Positions 13,355 to 21,894 of a DNA stretch of 64,000 nucleotides are shown here, piece after piece. Under the pieces are notes generated by a model. It made no database searches and had not been told where the DNA came from. It saw nothing but the letters and a program-made list of their open reading frames with translations. The stretch is from contig NZ_RDQN01000008.1 in the NCBI RefSeq assembly GCF_003703395.1, positions 62,001 to 126,000 of the forward strand, read 5' to 3'. Position numbers and translations under genes: made by a program. The stretch's first letter is position 1. Every line of letters begins with the position of its first letter. Origin of the DNA: Pseudoxanthomonas spadix. Lineage in GTDB: Bacteria > Pseudomonadota > Gammaproteobacteria > Xanthomonadales > Xanthomonadaceae.

Positions 13355-15181
13355 ATGCGGCAACGGTTGGCCCGCGTCGAGTGGGATCGGTGGCGACTGC
13401 CCTTCATCGGGGTGGCCGTGCTGCTGATCGTGGTTGCCCCGGCGCTGCTGCGCCAGCGGTTGCAGGATGAAAGCCTGGCCGCGGCCGATCGGGTGGCCCA
13501 TACCCGCCTGATCCAGGCCGAGGTGAACGCCCTGAACGTGGAAGTGCGCGAGGTCGAGCAGTCCGCGCTGCTGGTCAGCCTGGGCGCGGACCTGCCGCGC
13601 CTGCGCGCCCGGGTCCAGGATGCACGCCAGCACTTGCCCGTGCTGTTGGCGCGGGTGATGGAACTGACCCGCGATTCGCCCGAACAGCAGGTCAGGCTGG
13701 GCCAGCTGAAGGAACTGCTGGAACGGCGCGTGGGCATCGCTGAGCAATTGCTGGTGGCCGGGCCCGGGCAGCGCCAGGCGCTGGCGGCCGACCTGGCGGC
13801 CAGGTATCCGGTGCGGCCATTGATGCTGGAGATCCAGCGCGCCGAGCAGGCGCTCTCGGCGCGCCGGGTCGAGCGTGCGCTGCAGGCGCGCAAACTGGCC
13901 GACTGGGTCGGCTGGGGGGCGATGCTGGTCCAGCTGGCGCTGCTGACCGCGGTCACCGCGGTGCTGGGCCGGCAGATCGCCAGCCGCCTGCGCGCCGAGG
14001 CCGACGCCAGCCGCGCCCTGGCGCGCTCGGACGCGGTGCTGCAGACCGTGCGCGAGCCCATCGTCCTGCTCGATGGCCAGCAGCGCGTGCTGATGCACAA
14101 CCCCGCCTTCGCCGAGCTTTATCAGCTGCAGGGCGAGCTGCAGGATCATCCGCCGCTGCACCAGATCAGCCCGAGCTGGCGCGACGAAGTGGTGCGCCAG
14201 CGCCTGACCGATGTGCTCACCCGCGGCCGCGAGCTGTGGGACTACGAGGTGCACCAGGAAACCGCCGGTGGCGTGCCGCGGGTGTTGCTGCTCAATGCCC
14301 GGCGCATGTCGCTGCCCGATCGCAGCGACGATGCGGTGCTGATGACCATCAGCGATGTGACCACCCAGAGGGTCAGCCAGCAGCGCATCATCGAGCTCAA
14401 CCGCCAGCTGGAAGGCAAGGTGGAGCAGGTCTCGGACGTCAACCGCGAACTGGAGGCCTTCAGCTATTCGGTCTCCCACGACCTGCGCGCGCCGCTGCGG
14501 CACATCTCCGGCTTCTCCGACAAGCTCGCCCGCCACCTGGGCGAGAGCGCCGACGAGCGCAGCCGCCACTACCTGCAGGTGATCGGCGACTCGGCCCGGC
14601 GCATGTCCTCGCTGATCGACGACCTGCTGGTGTACTCGCGCCTGGGCCGCAGCGCGCTGCGCCTGCAGGCGGTGGACATGCAGTCGCTGGTGGCCGAGAC
14701 CCGGGCCATGCTCGATGCCAACGTCAGCGCCGAAAAGCACACCCTGCCGCTGCGCGTGGACTGGACCATCCAGCCCATGCCGATCCTGGTGGGCGATGAG
14801 AACATGCTGCGCCAGGTCTGGCAGAACCTGCTGGGCAACGCGGTCAAGTACAGCGGCAAGCGCGAGGTCGCGCGGATCGAGGTGGGCTACGCGCTGGAAG
14901 GCGAGGGGCACCATTTCTGGGTCAGGGACAACGGCGCCGGCTTCGACATGACCTACGCCGGCAAGCTGTTCGGCGTGTTCCAGCGGCTGCACAAGGCCAG
15001 CGACTACCCCGGTACCGGCATTGGCCTGGCCAGCGTGCGCCGGGTGGTGTCGCGCCACGGCGGCCGGGTCTGGGCCGAGGCCGAGCCGGAGCGGGGCGCC
15101 ACCTTCCATTTCGTCATTCCCAGTGCCCACGACACCGGCCTGGTCACCGGCTACCTTTCACCTTCAGAGTTCAACGCATGA
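13355..15181 (+). CDS. Membrane-bound sensor histidine kinase with periplasmic and PAS domains
   Basis: A 608-residue inner-membrane sensor. One helix at residues 14-31 and a second around 190-208 flank a helical periplasmic domain of about 155 residues, resembling CHASE3-type four-helix sensors. A PAS-like domain follows (about 220-340), with a short coiled coil (RQLEGKVEQVSDVNRELEAF). The HisKA box FSYSVSHDLRAPLRHI has its phospho-acceptor at His375. The ATPase domain shows NLLGNAVKYSG, VRDNGAGFDM and GTGIGLA. This kinase class has a bacteriophytochrome-like transmitter. The stop overlaps the start of the receiver gene (ATGA), so the receiver is its likely partner. The signal is unknown. 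Confidence 0.88.
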   Translation: MRQRLARVEWDRWRLPFIGVAVLLIVVAPALLRQRLQDESLAAADRVAHTRLIQAEVNALNVEVREVEQSALLVSLGADLPRLRARVQDARQHLPVLLARVMELTRDSPEQQVRLGQLKELLERRVGIAEQLLVAGPGQRQALAADLAARYPVRPLMLEIQRAEQALSARRVERALQARKLADWVGWGAMLVQLALLTAVTAVLGRQIASRLRAEADASRALARSDAVLQTVREPIVLLDGQQRVLMHNPAFAELYQLQGELQDHPPLHQISPSWRDEVVRQRLTDVLTRGRELWDYEVHQETAGGVPRVLLLNARRMSLPDRSDDAVLMTISDVTTQRVSQQRIIELNRQLEGKVEQVSDVNRELEAFSYSVSHDLRAPLRHISGFSDKLARHLGESADERSRHYLQVIGDSARRMSSLIDDLLVYSRLGRSALRLQAVDMQSLVAETRAMLDANVSAEKHTLPLRVDWTIQPMPILVGDENMLRQVWQNLLGNAVKYSGKREVARIEVGYALEGEGHHFWVRDNGAGFDMTYAGKLFGVFQRLHKASDYPGTGIGLASVRRVVSRHGGRVWAEAEPERGATFHFVIPSAHDTGLVTGYLSPSEFNA

Positions 15182-15618
15182 GCGCCATCCGCATCATCCT
15201 GCTGGCCGAAGACAGCGCCGCCGACGCCGAAATGGCGATCGACGCCCTGCGCGAGGCCAACCTGGCCAATCCCATCGTGCATGTCGAGGACGGGGTGGAA
15301 GTGATGGATTACCTGCTGCGCCGCGGCGCCCATGCCGACCGCGCCGAAGGCCTGCCGGCGGTGCTGCTGCTGGACATCAAGATGCCGCGCATGGATGGCA
15401 TGGAAGTGCTGCGCAGCATCCGCGCCGACGACGCGCTCAAGACCATGCCGGTGGTGATCCTGTCCTCCTCGCGCGAGGAAAGCGACATGGTGCGCAGCTG
15501 GGACCTGGGCGCCAATGCCTATGTGGTCAAGCCGGTGGACATCGACCAGTTCTTCACCGCGGTCAAGACCCTGGGCACCTTCTGGGCACTGTTGAACGAA
15601 GCACCGGGGCTGGATTGA
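15178..15618 (+). CDS. Single-domain response regulator (Rcp1/CheY-like)
   Basis: A 146-residue receiver with no output domain. It starts RIILLAEDSAADAEM with the acidic pocket, has the phospho-acceptor Asp66 in LLLDIKMPRMDG, the switch Ser/Thr in VILSSSREE, and the Lys in VVKPVD. The longer loop before the acceptor strand (RRGAHADRAEGLPA) is typical of Rcp1-type receivers paired with phytochrome-class kinases. The start codon overlaps the kinase stop, so the pair is translationally coupled. Lacking an output domain, it must act by protein contact or as a phosphorelay intermediate, perhaps to the downstream hybrid protein. Confidence 0.9.
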   Translation: MSAIRIILLAEDSAADAEMAIDALREANLANPIVHVEDGVEVMDYLLRRGAHADRAEGLPAVLLLDIKMPRMDGMEVLRSIRADDALKTMPVVILSSSREESDMVRSWDLGANAYVVKPVDIDQFFTAVKTLGTFWALLNEAPGLD

Positions 15619-15622
15619 TCCG

Positions 15623-17131
15623 ATGCCACTGACTGCCGCCCCGATCGGACCGGTCCGCATCCTGCTGGTGGAGGATTCGCCGGAGGATGCCGAGCTGACC
15701 TGCGAACAGCTGCTCGAGGCCGGGCTGGAGGCCGAGTTTCAACGGGTGGATTCGGAGCCCGGGCTGCGCCTGGCGCTGGAGCGGTTCAAGCCGGACCTGG
15801 TGCTGTCGGACCTGTCGATGCCGGGCTTTTCCGGGCACGATGCGCTCAAGGCGGTGCTGGCGCTGGACCCGCCGGTGCCGTTCATCTTCGTCTCTGGGAC
15901 CATGGGTGAGGAGACCGCGGTCCAGGCGCTGCGCGATGGCGCAGCCGACTACATCCTCAAGGACAAGACCGCGCGCCTGCCTTCGGCGGCGGCGCGCGCG
16001 ATCCGCGAATCACGCAGCCAGCGCGAGCGCGAACGGGTGGAGAAGGAGCTGCTGCGCTCGCAGCGCCTGGATTCGATCGCGATGCTGGCCGCCGGCCTGA
16101 GCCACGACCTGCGCAACATCCTGCAGCCGCTGCTGATCGTGCCGGAGCTGCTGGCCCTCCACAGTGACAATCCGAAGATCCACAAGCTCGGCGAGGTGAT
16201 CGCCGAGTCCGGTCGGCGCGGTCACGAGATGGCCGAATCGATGCTGTCCTTCGTGCGCGGCGCGCGCAAGGCGCGCGAGGCGGTGCCGGTGGCCGAGCTG
16301 TTCCAGGCCGTCCAGGTGCTGCTGCAGGGCAGCCTGCCGGACGGGGTCAAGCTGCGCCTGCAGCCGCCGGCCACGCCGATGGAGATCGACGCCAACTACG
16401 TCGAGCTCCAGCAGGTGCTGATCAACCTGTGCCTCAACGGCATTCAGGCCATGCCCCGCGGTGGCACGCTGACCCTGGCCGCGCAACCGGCCGACGGCGG
16501 TGGCGCGGTGTCCCTGTCGGTGTCCGACGAGGGCGTCGGCATGGACGAGAAGACCCGCGGGCAGCTGTTCACCCCGTTCTTCACCACCAAGCCCGACGGC
16601 ACCGGCCTGGGACTGATGTCGTGCCTGCGCATCGTCGAGCAGTACCAGGGCCGGATCGAGGTGGACAGCACGCCGGGGGTGGGCACCACCTTTGCCATCA
16701 CCCTGCCGCTGCTGGACCCCAACGCCGCCCGGGCTTCGCCGGCGCCGGCGCCGGGCCAGGGCCAGCGCATCCTGCTGGTCGATGGCGATGCCACCCGCCA
16801 GTCGCTGCTGAGCACGGCCCTGGAAAGCCAGGGCTACGCCCCCGGCCGCGCCCCGGACGGTGCCTACGCGCTGCACGCGGCGGCGGTGGACGGCATGCCG
16901 GAGCTGTTCATCATCGACAGCGAGCTGGTCCTGCTGCCAGCGGTGGCGCTGGTGCGGGCGCTGGCCCAGCGTGGCTATCGTGGCCCGGTGATCCTGCTGC
17001 AGGACCCGGCCAAGCCGTTCGACCAGACCGAGCTGCCGCCAGGCCTGCCGGTGTACCTGCTCGACAAGCCCTTGGCGATGGACCAGGTGTTCGAGGCGGT
17101 GGCCGAAGCACTGGCCACCGGCACGCTCTGA
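15623..17131 (+). CDS. Hybrid protein: receiver - histidine kinase - receiver
   Basis: A 502-residue soluble protein. The N-terminal receiver has phospho-acceptor Asp63 (LVLSDLSMPGFSG). A kinase core follows, with His161 in AGLSHDLRNILQP, NLCLNGIQAM, VSDEGVGMDE and GTGLGLMSC. After a Pro/Ala-rich linker (about 368-380) a second receiver-like domain keeps the Asp pair (LLVDGDA), an acceptor-position Asp (FIIDSE) and the Lys (LLDKPL), although it is otherwise divergent. It has no membrane segment, so input probably arrives by phosphotransfer through the first receiver. It sits 4 bases after the single-domain receiver gene, forming a three-gene module. The order receiver-kinase-receiver without an effector suggests a relay or phosphate-sink role. 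Confidence 0.85.
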   Translation: MPLTAAPIGPVRILLVEDSPEDAELTCEQLLEAGLEAEFQRVDSEPGLRLALERFKPDLVLSDLSMPGFSGHDALKAVLALDPPVPFIFVSGTMGEETAVQALRDGAADYILKDKTARLPSAAARAIRESRSQRERERVEKELLRSQRLDSIAMLAAGLSHDLRNILQPLLIVPELLALHSDNPKIHKLGEVIAESGRRGHEMAESMLSFVRGARKAREAVPVAELFQAVQVLLQGSLPDGVKLRLQPPATPMEIDANYVELQQVLINLCLNGIQAMPRGGTLTLAAQPADGGGAVSLSVSDEGVGMDEKTRGQLFTPFFTTKPDGTGLGLMSCLRIVEQYQGRIEVDSTPGVGTTFAITLPLLDPNAARASPAPAPGQGQRILLVDGDATRQSLLSTALESQGYAPGRAPDGAYALHAAAVDGMPELFIIDSELVLLPAVALVRALAQRGYRGPVILLQDPAKPFDQTELPPGLPVYLLDKPLAMDQVFEAVAEALATGTL

Positions 17132-17184
17132 TTGCGCGACGTGAGCGGTTCCACCGCGGGCACCAATTGCCACCTGATGGCGGA

Positions 17185-17214
17185 TTGACAGGCTTGGAAA
17201 CCGCAGCCTAGATT
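17185..17214 (+). promoter_or_regulatory. Sigma70-like promoter of the effector/immunity locus
   Basis: TTGACA at 17185-17190 is a perfect -35 hexamer. An 18-base spacer follows, then TAGATT at 17209-17214 as the -10. Predicted transcription start is near 17221. It is the best consensus promoter seen in the window and lies between the phosphorelay module and the effector/immunity genes, so this locus has its own transcript. Confidence 0.6.
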
Positions 17215-17249
17215 GCTCGCGGTCCTGATGCCATGGAGGTAGCGATGCA

Positions 17250-17312
17250 ATGTGGAAGCGTTCGTTCTTCACCCTGAGCCTGTTCCCGCTGCTGTGGGGG
17301 GGTGTTCGATGA
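17250..17312 (+). CDS. 20-codon reading frame resembling a lipoprotein signal peptide, ending after a G7 tract
   Basis: ATG at 17250 is preceded by GGAGG and encodes MWKRSFFTLSLFPLLWGGVR then stop, a typical n-region plus hydrophobic core. The frame crosses seven G residues at 17296-17302. With one G more (or two fewer) it would join in frame to the following gene and give ...PLLWGGCSMNTAP, placing a Cys after a signal-like core, although Trp at the -3 position is a poor lipobox. Its TGA overlaps the next ATG (ATGA). It may be a decayed signal peptide or a phase-variable fusion; either is inference. Confidence 0.35.
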   Translation: MWKRSFFTLSLFPLLWGGVR

Positions 17313-17683
17313 ACACCGCACCTGACCCGGCCGACCTCATCAAGCGCTACAAGAACCCGCACCCGCAGCAGGGCTACCGGGTGACGTTGGCCATCGCCGA
17401 TGGCCGCTACGAAGATATTGTCCGCCATGGCGTGACTTACAAAGTGTTGGGGCACGTGGACCTGGTTAGTGGCGACCAGGGCACGATCTACCGGCGTGCC
17501 GATACCGGTGAGGTCGTCGCGGCCCACCGCGGTACCGAGTTCGATCGCCAGAAGCTGCAGGATCTGGTGCATACCGATGGCAGCATGGTGTTGGGTCGCC
17601 TCAATCCGCAGGCCGATGACGCCATCGCATGGCGGCGGTCCGTGGCGGACGATCGAATCAGAGCGGCTAACGCGGCATGTTGA
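17309..17683 (+). pseudogene. Truncated lipase-effector fragment (paralogue of the downstream effector N-terminus)
   Basis: A 124-residue frame. Residues ~20-105 align by eye with the N-terminal part of the full effector at 18345: both have G-x-x-YKVLxxVD, Y-x-G-x-IY-x-R-x-DTGEVV, AHRGTEF and PQADDAIA-type blocks. It diverges directly after DDAIA and stops 19 codons later, before the GHSLGG catalytic elbow and the C-terminal secretion domain. It therefore cannot be an active secreted lipase. Its stop overlaps the start of the immunity candidate (ATGTTGA), so it may survive as a translational leader. It looks like the remains of a duplicated effector. A functional short protein is possible but unsupported. 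Confidence 0.65.
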
Positions 17684-18348
17684 TAAAGAAGTTCACGGCC
17701 AGCGCAGTCATCGCCGCATTTGCGGTGTGGGTGCTGATCGCGGCCGCAGCGGGCTGCGCGCCTGTCTCGCAGGGCCCAGTGAGCACACCCGCTCAAAAGG
17801 AGAAGTCCAAGATGGAATACAGACAGAACCCCAATCCCACGAAGGCGCATCAGCTGATAATGCGCATCGACAATGCGCCGGGCGAGTTCGGCTGGATGCA
17901 TGGATTCATGCAATACGACGTGACCAACCGGGAGTGCCTGCCGCCGCCGGACGAGAACCACGGACACCTCTCGCCGATTCCGACCCGATCGGTCGAGTTC
18001 GATCTGACGCAGGAGTCGCCGGGCGAATACAGCGGGATCGTCTATACCGACGGCATGATCGATGAGGATTACCACGGGCGCGGCGTCTGTCGATGGAAAC
18101 TCATGAATGTGCAAGTACAGCTGAAAGCTACCGGTACCGAGGGCGAGACCTTGTTCATGGCTGACATTTTCGGCGAAGAACTATTGGCCGGTAAGACAAA
18201 AACGCTTTATTTCTGGAAAGGTGGTTACCCGCATTCCAGCGTAAGAGACTTTCCCGACTCCGGCGAGACCGATCAGGATAAATTCAAACTGGAGCTGCGT
18301 GATGACCTGTTCACCATCACCCTGGCGTCGAAGGAGTTGACGCCATGA
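17677..18348 (+). CDS. Putative lipoprotein immunity protein (X-Tfi type) for the lipase effector
   Basis: A protein of 223 residues. The N-terminus is a signal peptide with a lipobox-like end (VLIAAAAGC) and Cys near residue 28, so a periplasmic lipoprotein is predicted. The mature domain has no family I recognise; it is rich in acidic and aromatic residues (for example WMHGFMQYDV, TLYFWKGGYPH). Its stop overlaps the ATG of the effector gene (ATGA) and its start overlaps the truncated fragment. In Xanthomonas-type antibacterial type IV secretion systems each effector gene is paired with a lipoprotein immunity gene in just this coupled arrangement. The immunity role is inferred from context and architecture, not from sequence similarity. 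Confidence 0.7.
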   Translation: MLIKKFTASAVIAAFAVWVLIAAAAGCAPVSQGPVSTPAQKEKSKMEYRQNPNPTKAHQLIMRIDNAPGEFGWMHGFMQYDVTNRECLPPPDENHGHLSPIPTRSVEFDLTQESPGEYSGIVYTDGMIDEDYHGRGVCRWKLMNVQVQLKATGTEGETLFMADIFGEELLAGKTKTLYFWKGGYPHSSVRDFPDSGETDQDKFKLELRDDLFTITLASKELTP

Positions 18349-19784
18349 GCCTGACGTCTCAGCAATACGCCGATCTGGCGGAATACACCTATGACCGGCA
18401 GGGTGATCTGACGCGTGTGGCCAGATCGCAGGAGGCCTTCAGGCTCGACGGGGTGCCATACAAGGTGCTCGAGTACGTCGACAACCCGCGCAATGGCTAT
18501 CAAGGGGCGATCTATCAGCGGACGGATACGGGCGAGGTTGTGGTGGCGCACCGCGGCACCGAGTTCGGGCGCGAGCCGTTGCAAGATGGTGCACTGACCG
18601 ATGGCGGCATGGTGTTCGCTCGTGTCAATGCACAGGCGGATGACGCCATCGCGCTGACTGAGCGTGCCAAGGAGATCGCTTGGGGAATTGGGCATCGTAT
18701 AGGGCACGCCCCCGAAGTCACCGTCACCGGCCACTCCCTGGGCGGCGCGCTGGCCCAGATCACCGCGCATTATTTCGATCTGCGCGGCGAAACCTTCAAC
18801 GCCTATGGCGCAGCCAGCCTCGATCGACGTATTCCCGAAGGCGGCGATCGGGTCGTCAACCATGTGACGGCCGCCGATATGGTCAGCTCGGCCAGCCCGC
18901 ACTACGGACGGGTGCAGGTGTACGCCATGCCGCAGGAGGTCGCCCGGATGGAGGGCCTGGGCGGATACGCGAACAACGACAGCCGCCTGTTCGACGTCCG
19001 TCGTTCGATCCAGGTTGCCGCCGGTTCGCTGGGCTCGCATGACATGCACCACTTCCTGAAGGTGGATGGCCAGGGGCGCCCGGACGTGTCGGTGCTGGGG
19101 GATCCCAGGACCCGGGAGCTGGCCGCGCAGTACGCCCCGATGATCGACAAGTACCGGGACGACGTGCAGGGCATTCGCGCCGGCATGACCGGGGTCGTCC
19201 GTGCGGCCACCCCGCTCGGACAGGTGCGAGACGGCATCAACGAGCTGCGCGGCGACCTGGAGCCCGGCGAGCCTGTGCGGCGCGAGGCGGACAGCTGGGG
19301 TCAGCAGCAGGCCACGACCCGCAAGGTGATGGGGCGCAGTGAAATGTTGGGGCCGGATCACTGGCGCACGCCGCTGGTGGTGCCGGCACGACCGGCGGAT
19401 ACAGCGCTGCACCGACAGTTGCTGGAGGGCGTCTCGAAGCTGGGCTTCGCCGGCGCCCAGGACACTTCGCCCGACGGACCGGGCAGTCGCGTCGCGGCGG
19501 AACTGCTGCGCCAGTCCAGGGAAGCAGGACTGACCGGTGCCGACCACGTGCTGATGGGCACGGGGGAGCAGCCGCGGGTGTTCGCGGTGCAGGGCGCACT
19601 GGGCGATCCGGCCCACCTGCGGACTCATGTCGAACTCTCCGCGGCGTTGCAATCGCCGGTGACCGAATCGCTCGGGAAGGTGGAACAACTGAGCCGGCAG
19701 CAGGCCGAGCAGCAGGCCTTGAGCGCGGTCCAGGCGCAGCAGATGCCGCAGCCGGAACCGAGTGGGCCTTCGCTTTCCCGCTGA
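18345..19784 (+). CDS. Predicted T4SS antibacterial lipase effector with XVIPCD-like C-terminus (X-Tfe)
   Basis: A 479-residue protein without a signal peptide. Residues 1-230 resemble a class 3-like lipase domain: AHRGTEF forms the oxyanion region and GHSLGG at 129-134 is the nucleophile elbow with Ser131. An Asp in VTAADMV and a His in DMHHFL are plausible triad members. Residues ~350-460 match the XVIPCD pattern that targets effectors to VirD4: DTALHRQLLEGV, LTGADHVLMG, RVFAVQGALGDPAH, then SPVTESLGKVEQLSRQQ and a Gln-rich tail. It should be delivered into rival bacteria to attack membrane lipids. The upstream lipoprotein gene is the likely immunity partner. No T4SS structural genes are in the window. 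Family assignment is by eye but several motifs agree. Confidence 0.82.
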   Translation: MSLTSQQYADLAEYTYDRQGDLTRVARSQEAFRLDGVPYKVLEYVDNPRNGYQGAIYQRTDTGEVVVAHRGTEFGREPLQDGALTDGGMVFARVNAQADDAIALTERAKEIAWGIGHRIGHAPEVTVTGHSLGGALAQITAHYFDLRGETFNAYGAASLDRRIPEGGDRVVNHVTAADMVSSASPHYGRVQVYAMPQEVARMEGLGGYANNDSRLFDVRRSIQVAAGSLGSHDMHHFLKVDGQGRPDVSVLGDPRTRELAAQYAPMIDKYRDDVQGIRAGMTGVVRAATPLGQVRDGINELRGDLEPGEPVRREADSWGQQQATTRKVMGRSEMLGPDHWRTPLVVPARPADTALHRQLLEGVSKLGFAGAQDTSPDGPGSRVAAELLRQSREAGLTGADHVLMGTGEQPRVFAVQGALGDPAHLRTHVELSAALQSPVTESLGKVEQLSRQQAEQQALSAVQAQQMPQPEPSGPSLSR

Positions 19785-19881
19785 ATCGGGGAGGGCCGCG
19801 ATGGGGTGCTTTGCGTTGAAGCGAGCCGGCCCGGGGCCTGACCTACAATCGCCGGGTCGTTTCCGCTGCAGAGTCTTCCAT

Positions 19882-21108
19882 ATGCCCTGTATCGCTGCGC
19901 GCTGCTTCTCAGCGGCGCTGGGACTGCTCGCATTCTCCGGCCAGGCCCAGCAGGCACCGGCGCTGCCGAGCCCGGACCAGCAGCGCGCCTTCGCCAGCTG
20001 CCGTGTGCAACTGCGTGGCCTGACCGCGGACAGTGGCGTGGCCGGCGATGCGTTCGACCGCTTCATGGCCGGCATCGTCCCGGACATGAGCGTGCTGCCG
20101 CTGCTGGACGCGCAGCCGGAGTTCTCCACCCCGATCTGGGACTACCTGGCGCCGCTGGTCGATGACGCACGCATCGAAGACGGCAAGGCGATGCTGGCGC
20201 AGTACTCCGACACCTTCGCGCAGGTGGCCCAATCGCGTGGCGTCGATGCCGCCACCGTGGCGGCGGTGTGGGGCGTGGAAAGCGACTATGGCCGCGTCCA
20301 GGGCACGCGCCCGCTGCTGGTGTCGCTGTCCACGCTGAGCTGTTTCGGTCGGCGCCAGGGGTTCTTCCGCGGCGAGCTGATGGCCACCCTGGCGCTGCTG
20401 CAGGCCGGCGACCTCAGCCCCGATGGCCTGACCGGTTCCTGGGCCGGTGCGTTCGGGCAGACCCAGTTCATGCCCAGCACCTACCGCCGCATCGCGGTGG
20501 ACGGCGATGGCGATGGCCGCCGCGACCTGGTCCACAGCGTGCCCGATGCGTTGGCCTCCACCGCCAACTACCTGGTGCGCGCCGGCTGGCAGCCCGGCCA
20601 GCCGTGGGGATACGAGATCAAGCTGCCGGCCGGTTTCGACGCGGCCCTGGCCGGACGCACGGCCAAACGGCCGCTGCGCCAGTGGCTGGCGCGCGGGATC
20701 ACACGTGCAGATGGCAGCGCGATTGCAGCCAGCGAGGTGCCGGCCGCGGTGCTGCTGCCGGCCGGCGTGGCCGGGCCGGCGTTCCTGGTGTTCTCCAACT
20801 TCGATGCGATCTATCGCTACAACGCGGCCGAAAGCTATGCCCTGGCCATCGCGCTGCTGTCCGACCGGCTGCGCGGCGGCGGCCCGCTGATGGCGCGCTG
20901 GCCGACCGACGATCCACCACTGGATCGCGCCGGGCGCAAGCGGCTGCAGACCCTGCTGCTGGCCCGCGGCCATGCGATCGGCCCGGCCGATGGCCTGCTC
21001 GGCACCCGGACCCGGCGCGCGATCGCGCAGGAGCAGCAGCGCCTGGGCTTGGTGCCGGCCGATGGCCGCGCCGGGCAGAAGATCCTGCAGGCGCTGGCCG
21101 CGCCCTGA
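19882..21108 (+). CDS. Lytic murein transglycosylase, MltB-type with C-terminal peptidoglycan-binding domain
   Basis: A 408-residue exported enzyme that cleaves the glycan strand of peptidoglycan. A Sec signal peptide ends near AFSGQAQQ (about residue 22). The SLT_2 domain contains VAAVWGVESDYGRVQG with the catalytic Glu, and SWAGAFGQTQFMPSTY, both typical of MltB-like enzymes. A peptidoglycan_binding_1 domain at about 340-405 carries GPADGLLGTRTRRAI. The frame is open further upstream, but the ATG at 19882 begins the signal peptide. A TACAAT -10-like element lies about 30 bases before the start. The gene is separate from the effector locus (97-base gap) and is probably housekeeping. Confidence 0.88.
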   Translation: MPCIAARCFSAALGLLAFSGQAQQAPALPSPDQQRAFASCRVQLRGLTADSGVAGDAFDRFMAGIVPDMSVLPLLDAQPEFSTPIWDYLAPLVDDARIEDGKAMLAQYSDTFAQVAQSRGVDAATVAAVWGVESDYGRVQGTRPLLVSLSTLSCFGRRQGFFRGELMATLALLQAGDLSPDGLTGSWAGAFGQTQFMPSTYRRIAVDGDGDGRRDLVHSVPDALASTANYLVRAGWQPGQPWGYEIKLPAGFDAALAGRTAKRPLRQWLARGITRADGSAIAASEVPAAVLLPAGVAGPAFLVFSNFDAIYRYNAAESYALAIALLSDRLRGGGPLMARWPTDDPPLDRAGRKRLQTLLLARGHAIGPADGLLGTRTRRAIAQEQQRLGLVPADGRAGQKILQALAAP

Positions 21109-21150
21109 GGATTGGCAACACGGCGCTGCGACCTGTGCCAGCATCGGCGC

Positions 21151-21894
21151 ATGCCGACCTTCTCCCTGCAACAGGTCACCCACCGCCACGGCCAGGCCAT
21201 TGCCCTGGACCAGCTGGACCTGGACATCGCCCGCGGCCGCACCACCGCCTTGATCGGGCCCAGCGGCGCCGGCAAGTCCAGCGTGCTGCGCCTGCTGCTG
21301 GGGCTGGAGTGGCCCGAGCGCGGCCAGGTGCGGTTCGAAGGGGTGCCGCTGCAGCGGGCGACCCTGCTGCAACAGCGCCGCCGGATCGGCTACGTGATCC
21401 AGGAAGGCGGGCTGTTCCCGCACTTGAGCGCGGGCGAAAACGCCGCGCTGCTGGCGCGCTCGCTGGACTGGCCGCGCGCGCGCATCGGCGCACGCCTGGC
21501 CGAGCTGGCGCAGCTGTGCCAGCTGCCGATGGAGCTGCTGGCGCGCTTCCCGGCCGAACTCTCCGGCGGCCAGCGCCAGCGGGTCGGCCTGATCCGCGCG
21601 CTGATGCTCGACCCGCCGGTGCTGCTGCTGGACGAACCGCTGGGCGCGCTGGACCCGGTCGTGCGCCATGACCTGCAGACCCAGATGCGCGAACTGTTCG
21701 GCCAGCTGCACAAGACCGTGGTGCTGGTCACCCACGATGTGGCCGAAGCGGCCTACCTGGCCGATACGCTGGTGCTGATGCGTGCCGGCCGCGTGCTGCA
21801 GCAGGGCAGCGCGCGCGAGCTGCTGGAGCATCCGGTCGATGACTTCGTGACCCGCTTCCTCACCGCCCAGCGCACCCTGGAAGAGGCGGCATGA
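21151..21894 (+). CDS. ABC transporter ATP-binding protein, osmoprotectant/glycine-betaine type
   Basis: A 247-residue ATPase with Walker A GPSGAGKS at about residues 34-41, Q-loop VIQEGGLFPHL, signature LSGGQRQRVGLIRAL, Walker B VLLLDEPLGALD and switch His in VTHDVAEA. It lacks the CBS domains of OpuCA/ProV, so it is the short YehX-like form. The ATG at 21151 is used because the ABC fold begins directly there. Its stop overlaps the start of the permease/binding-protein gene (ATGA). Together they form a two-gene importer for quaternary amine osmolytes; substrate is inferred from the partner. Confidence 0.9.
   Translation: MPTFSLQQVTHRHGQAIALDQLDLDIARGRTTALIGPSGAGKSSVLRLLLGLEWPERGQVRFEGVPLQRATLLQQRRRIGYVIQEGGLFPHLSAGENAALLARSLDWPRARIGARLAELAQLCQLPMELLARFPAELSGGQRQRVGLIRALMLDPPVLLLDEPLGALDPVVRHDLQTQMRELFGQLHKTVVLVTHDVAEAAYLADTLVLMRAGRVLQQGSARELLEHPVDDFVTRFLTAQRTLEEAA

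Noticed and set aside
17132-19784. Type VI secretion lipase effector locus
   Set aside because: The C-terminus resembles XVIPCD and no VgrG, PAAR or MIX feature is present, so T4SS is the better fit.
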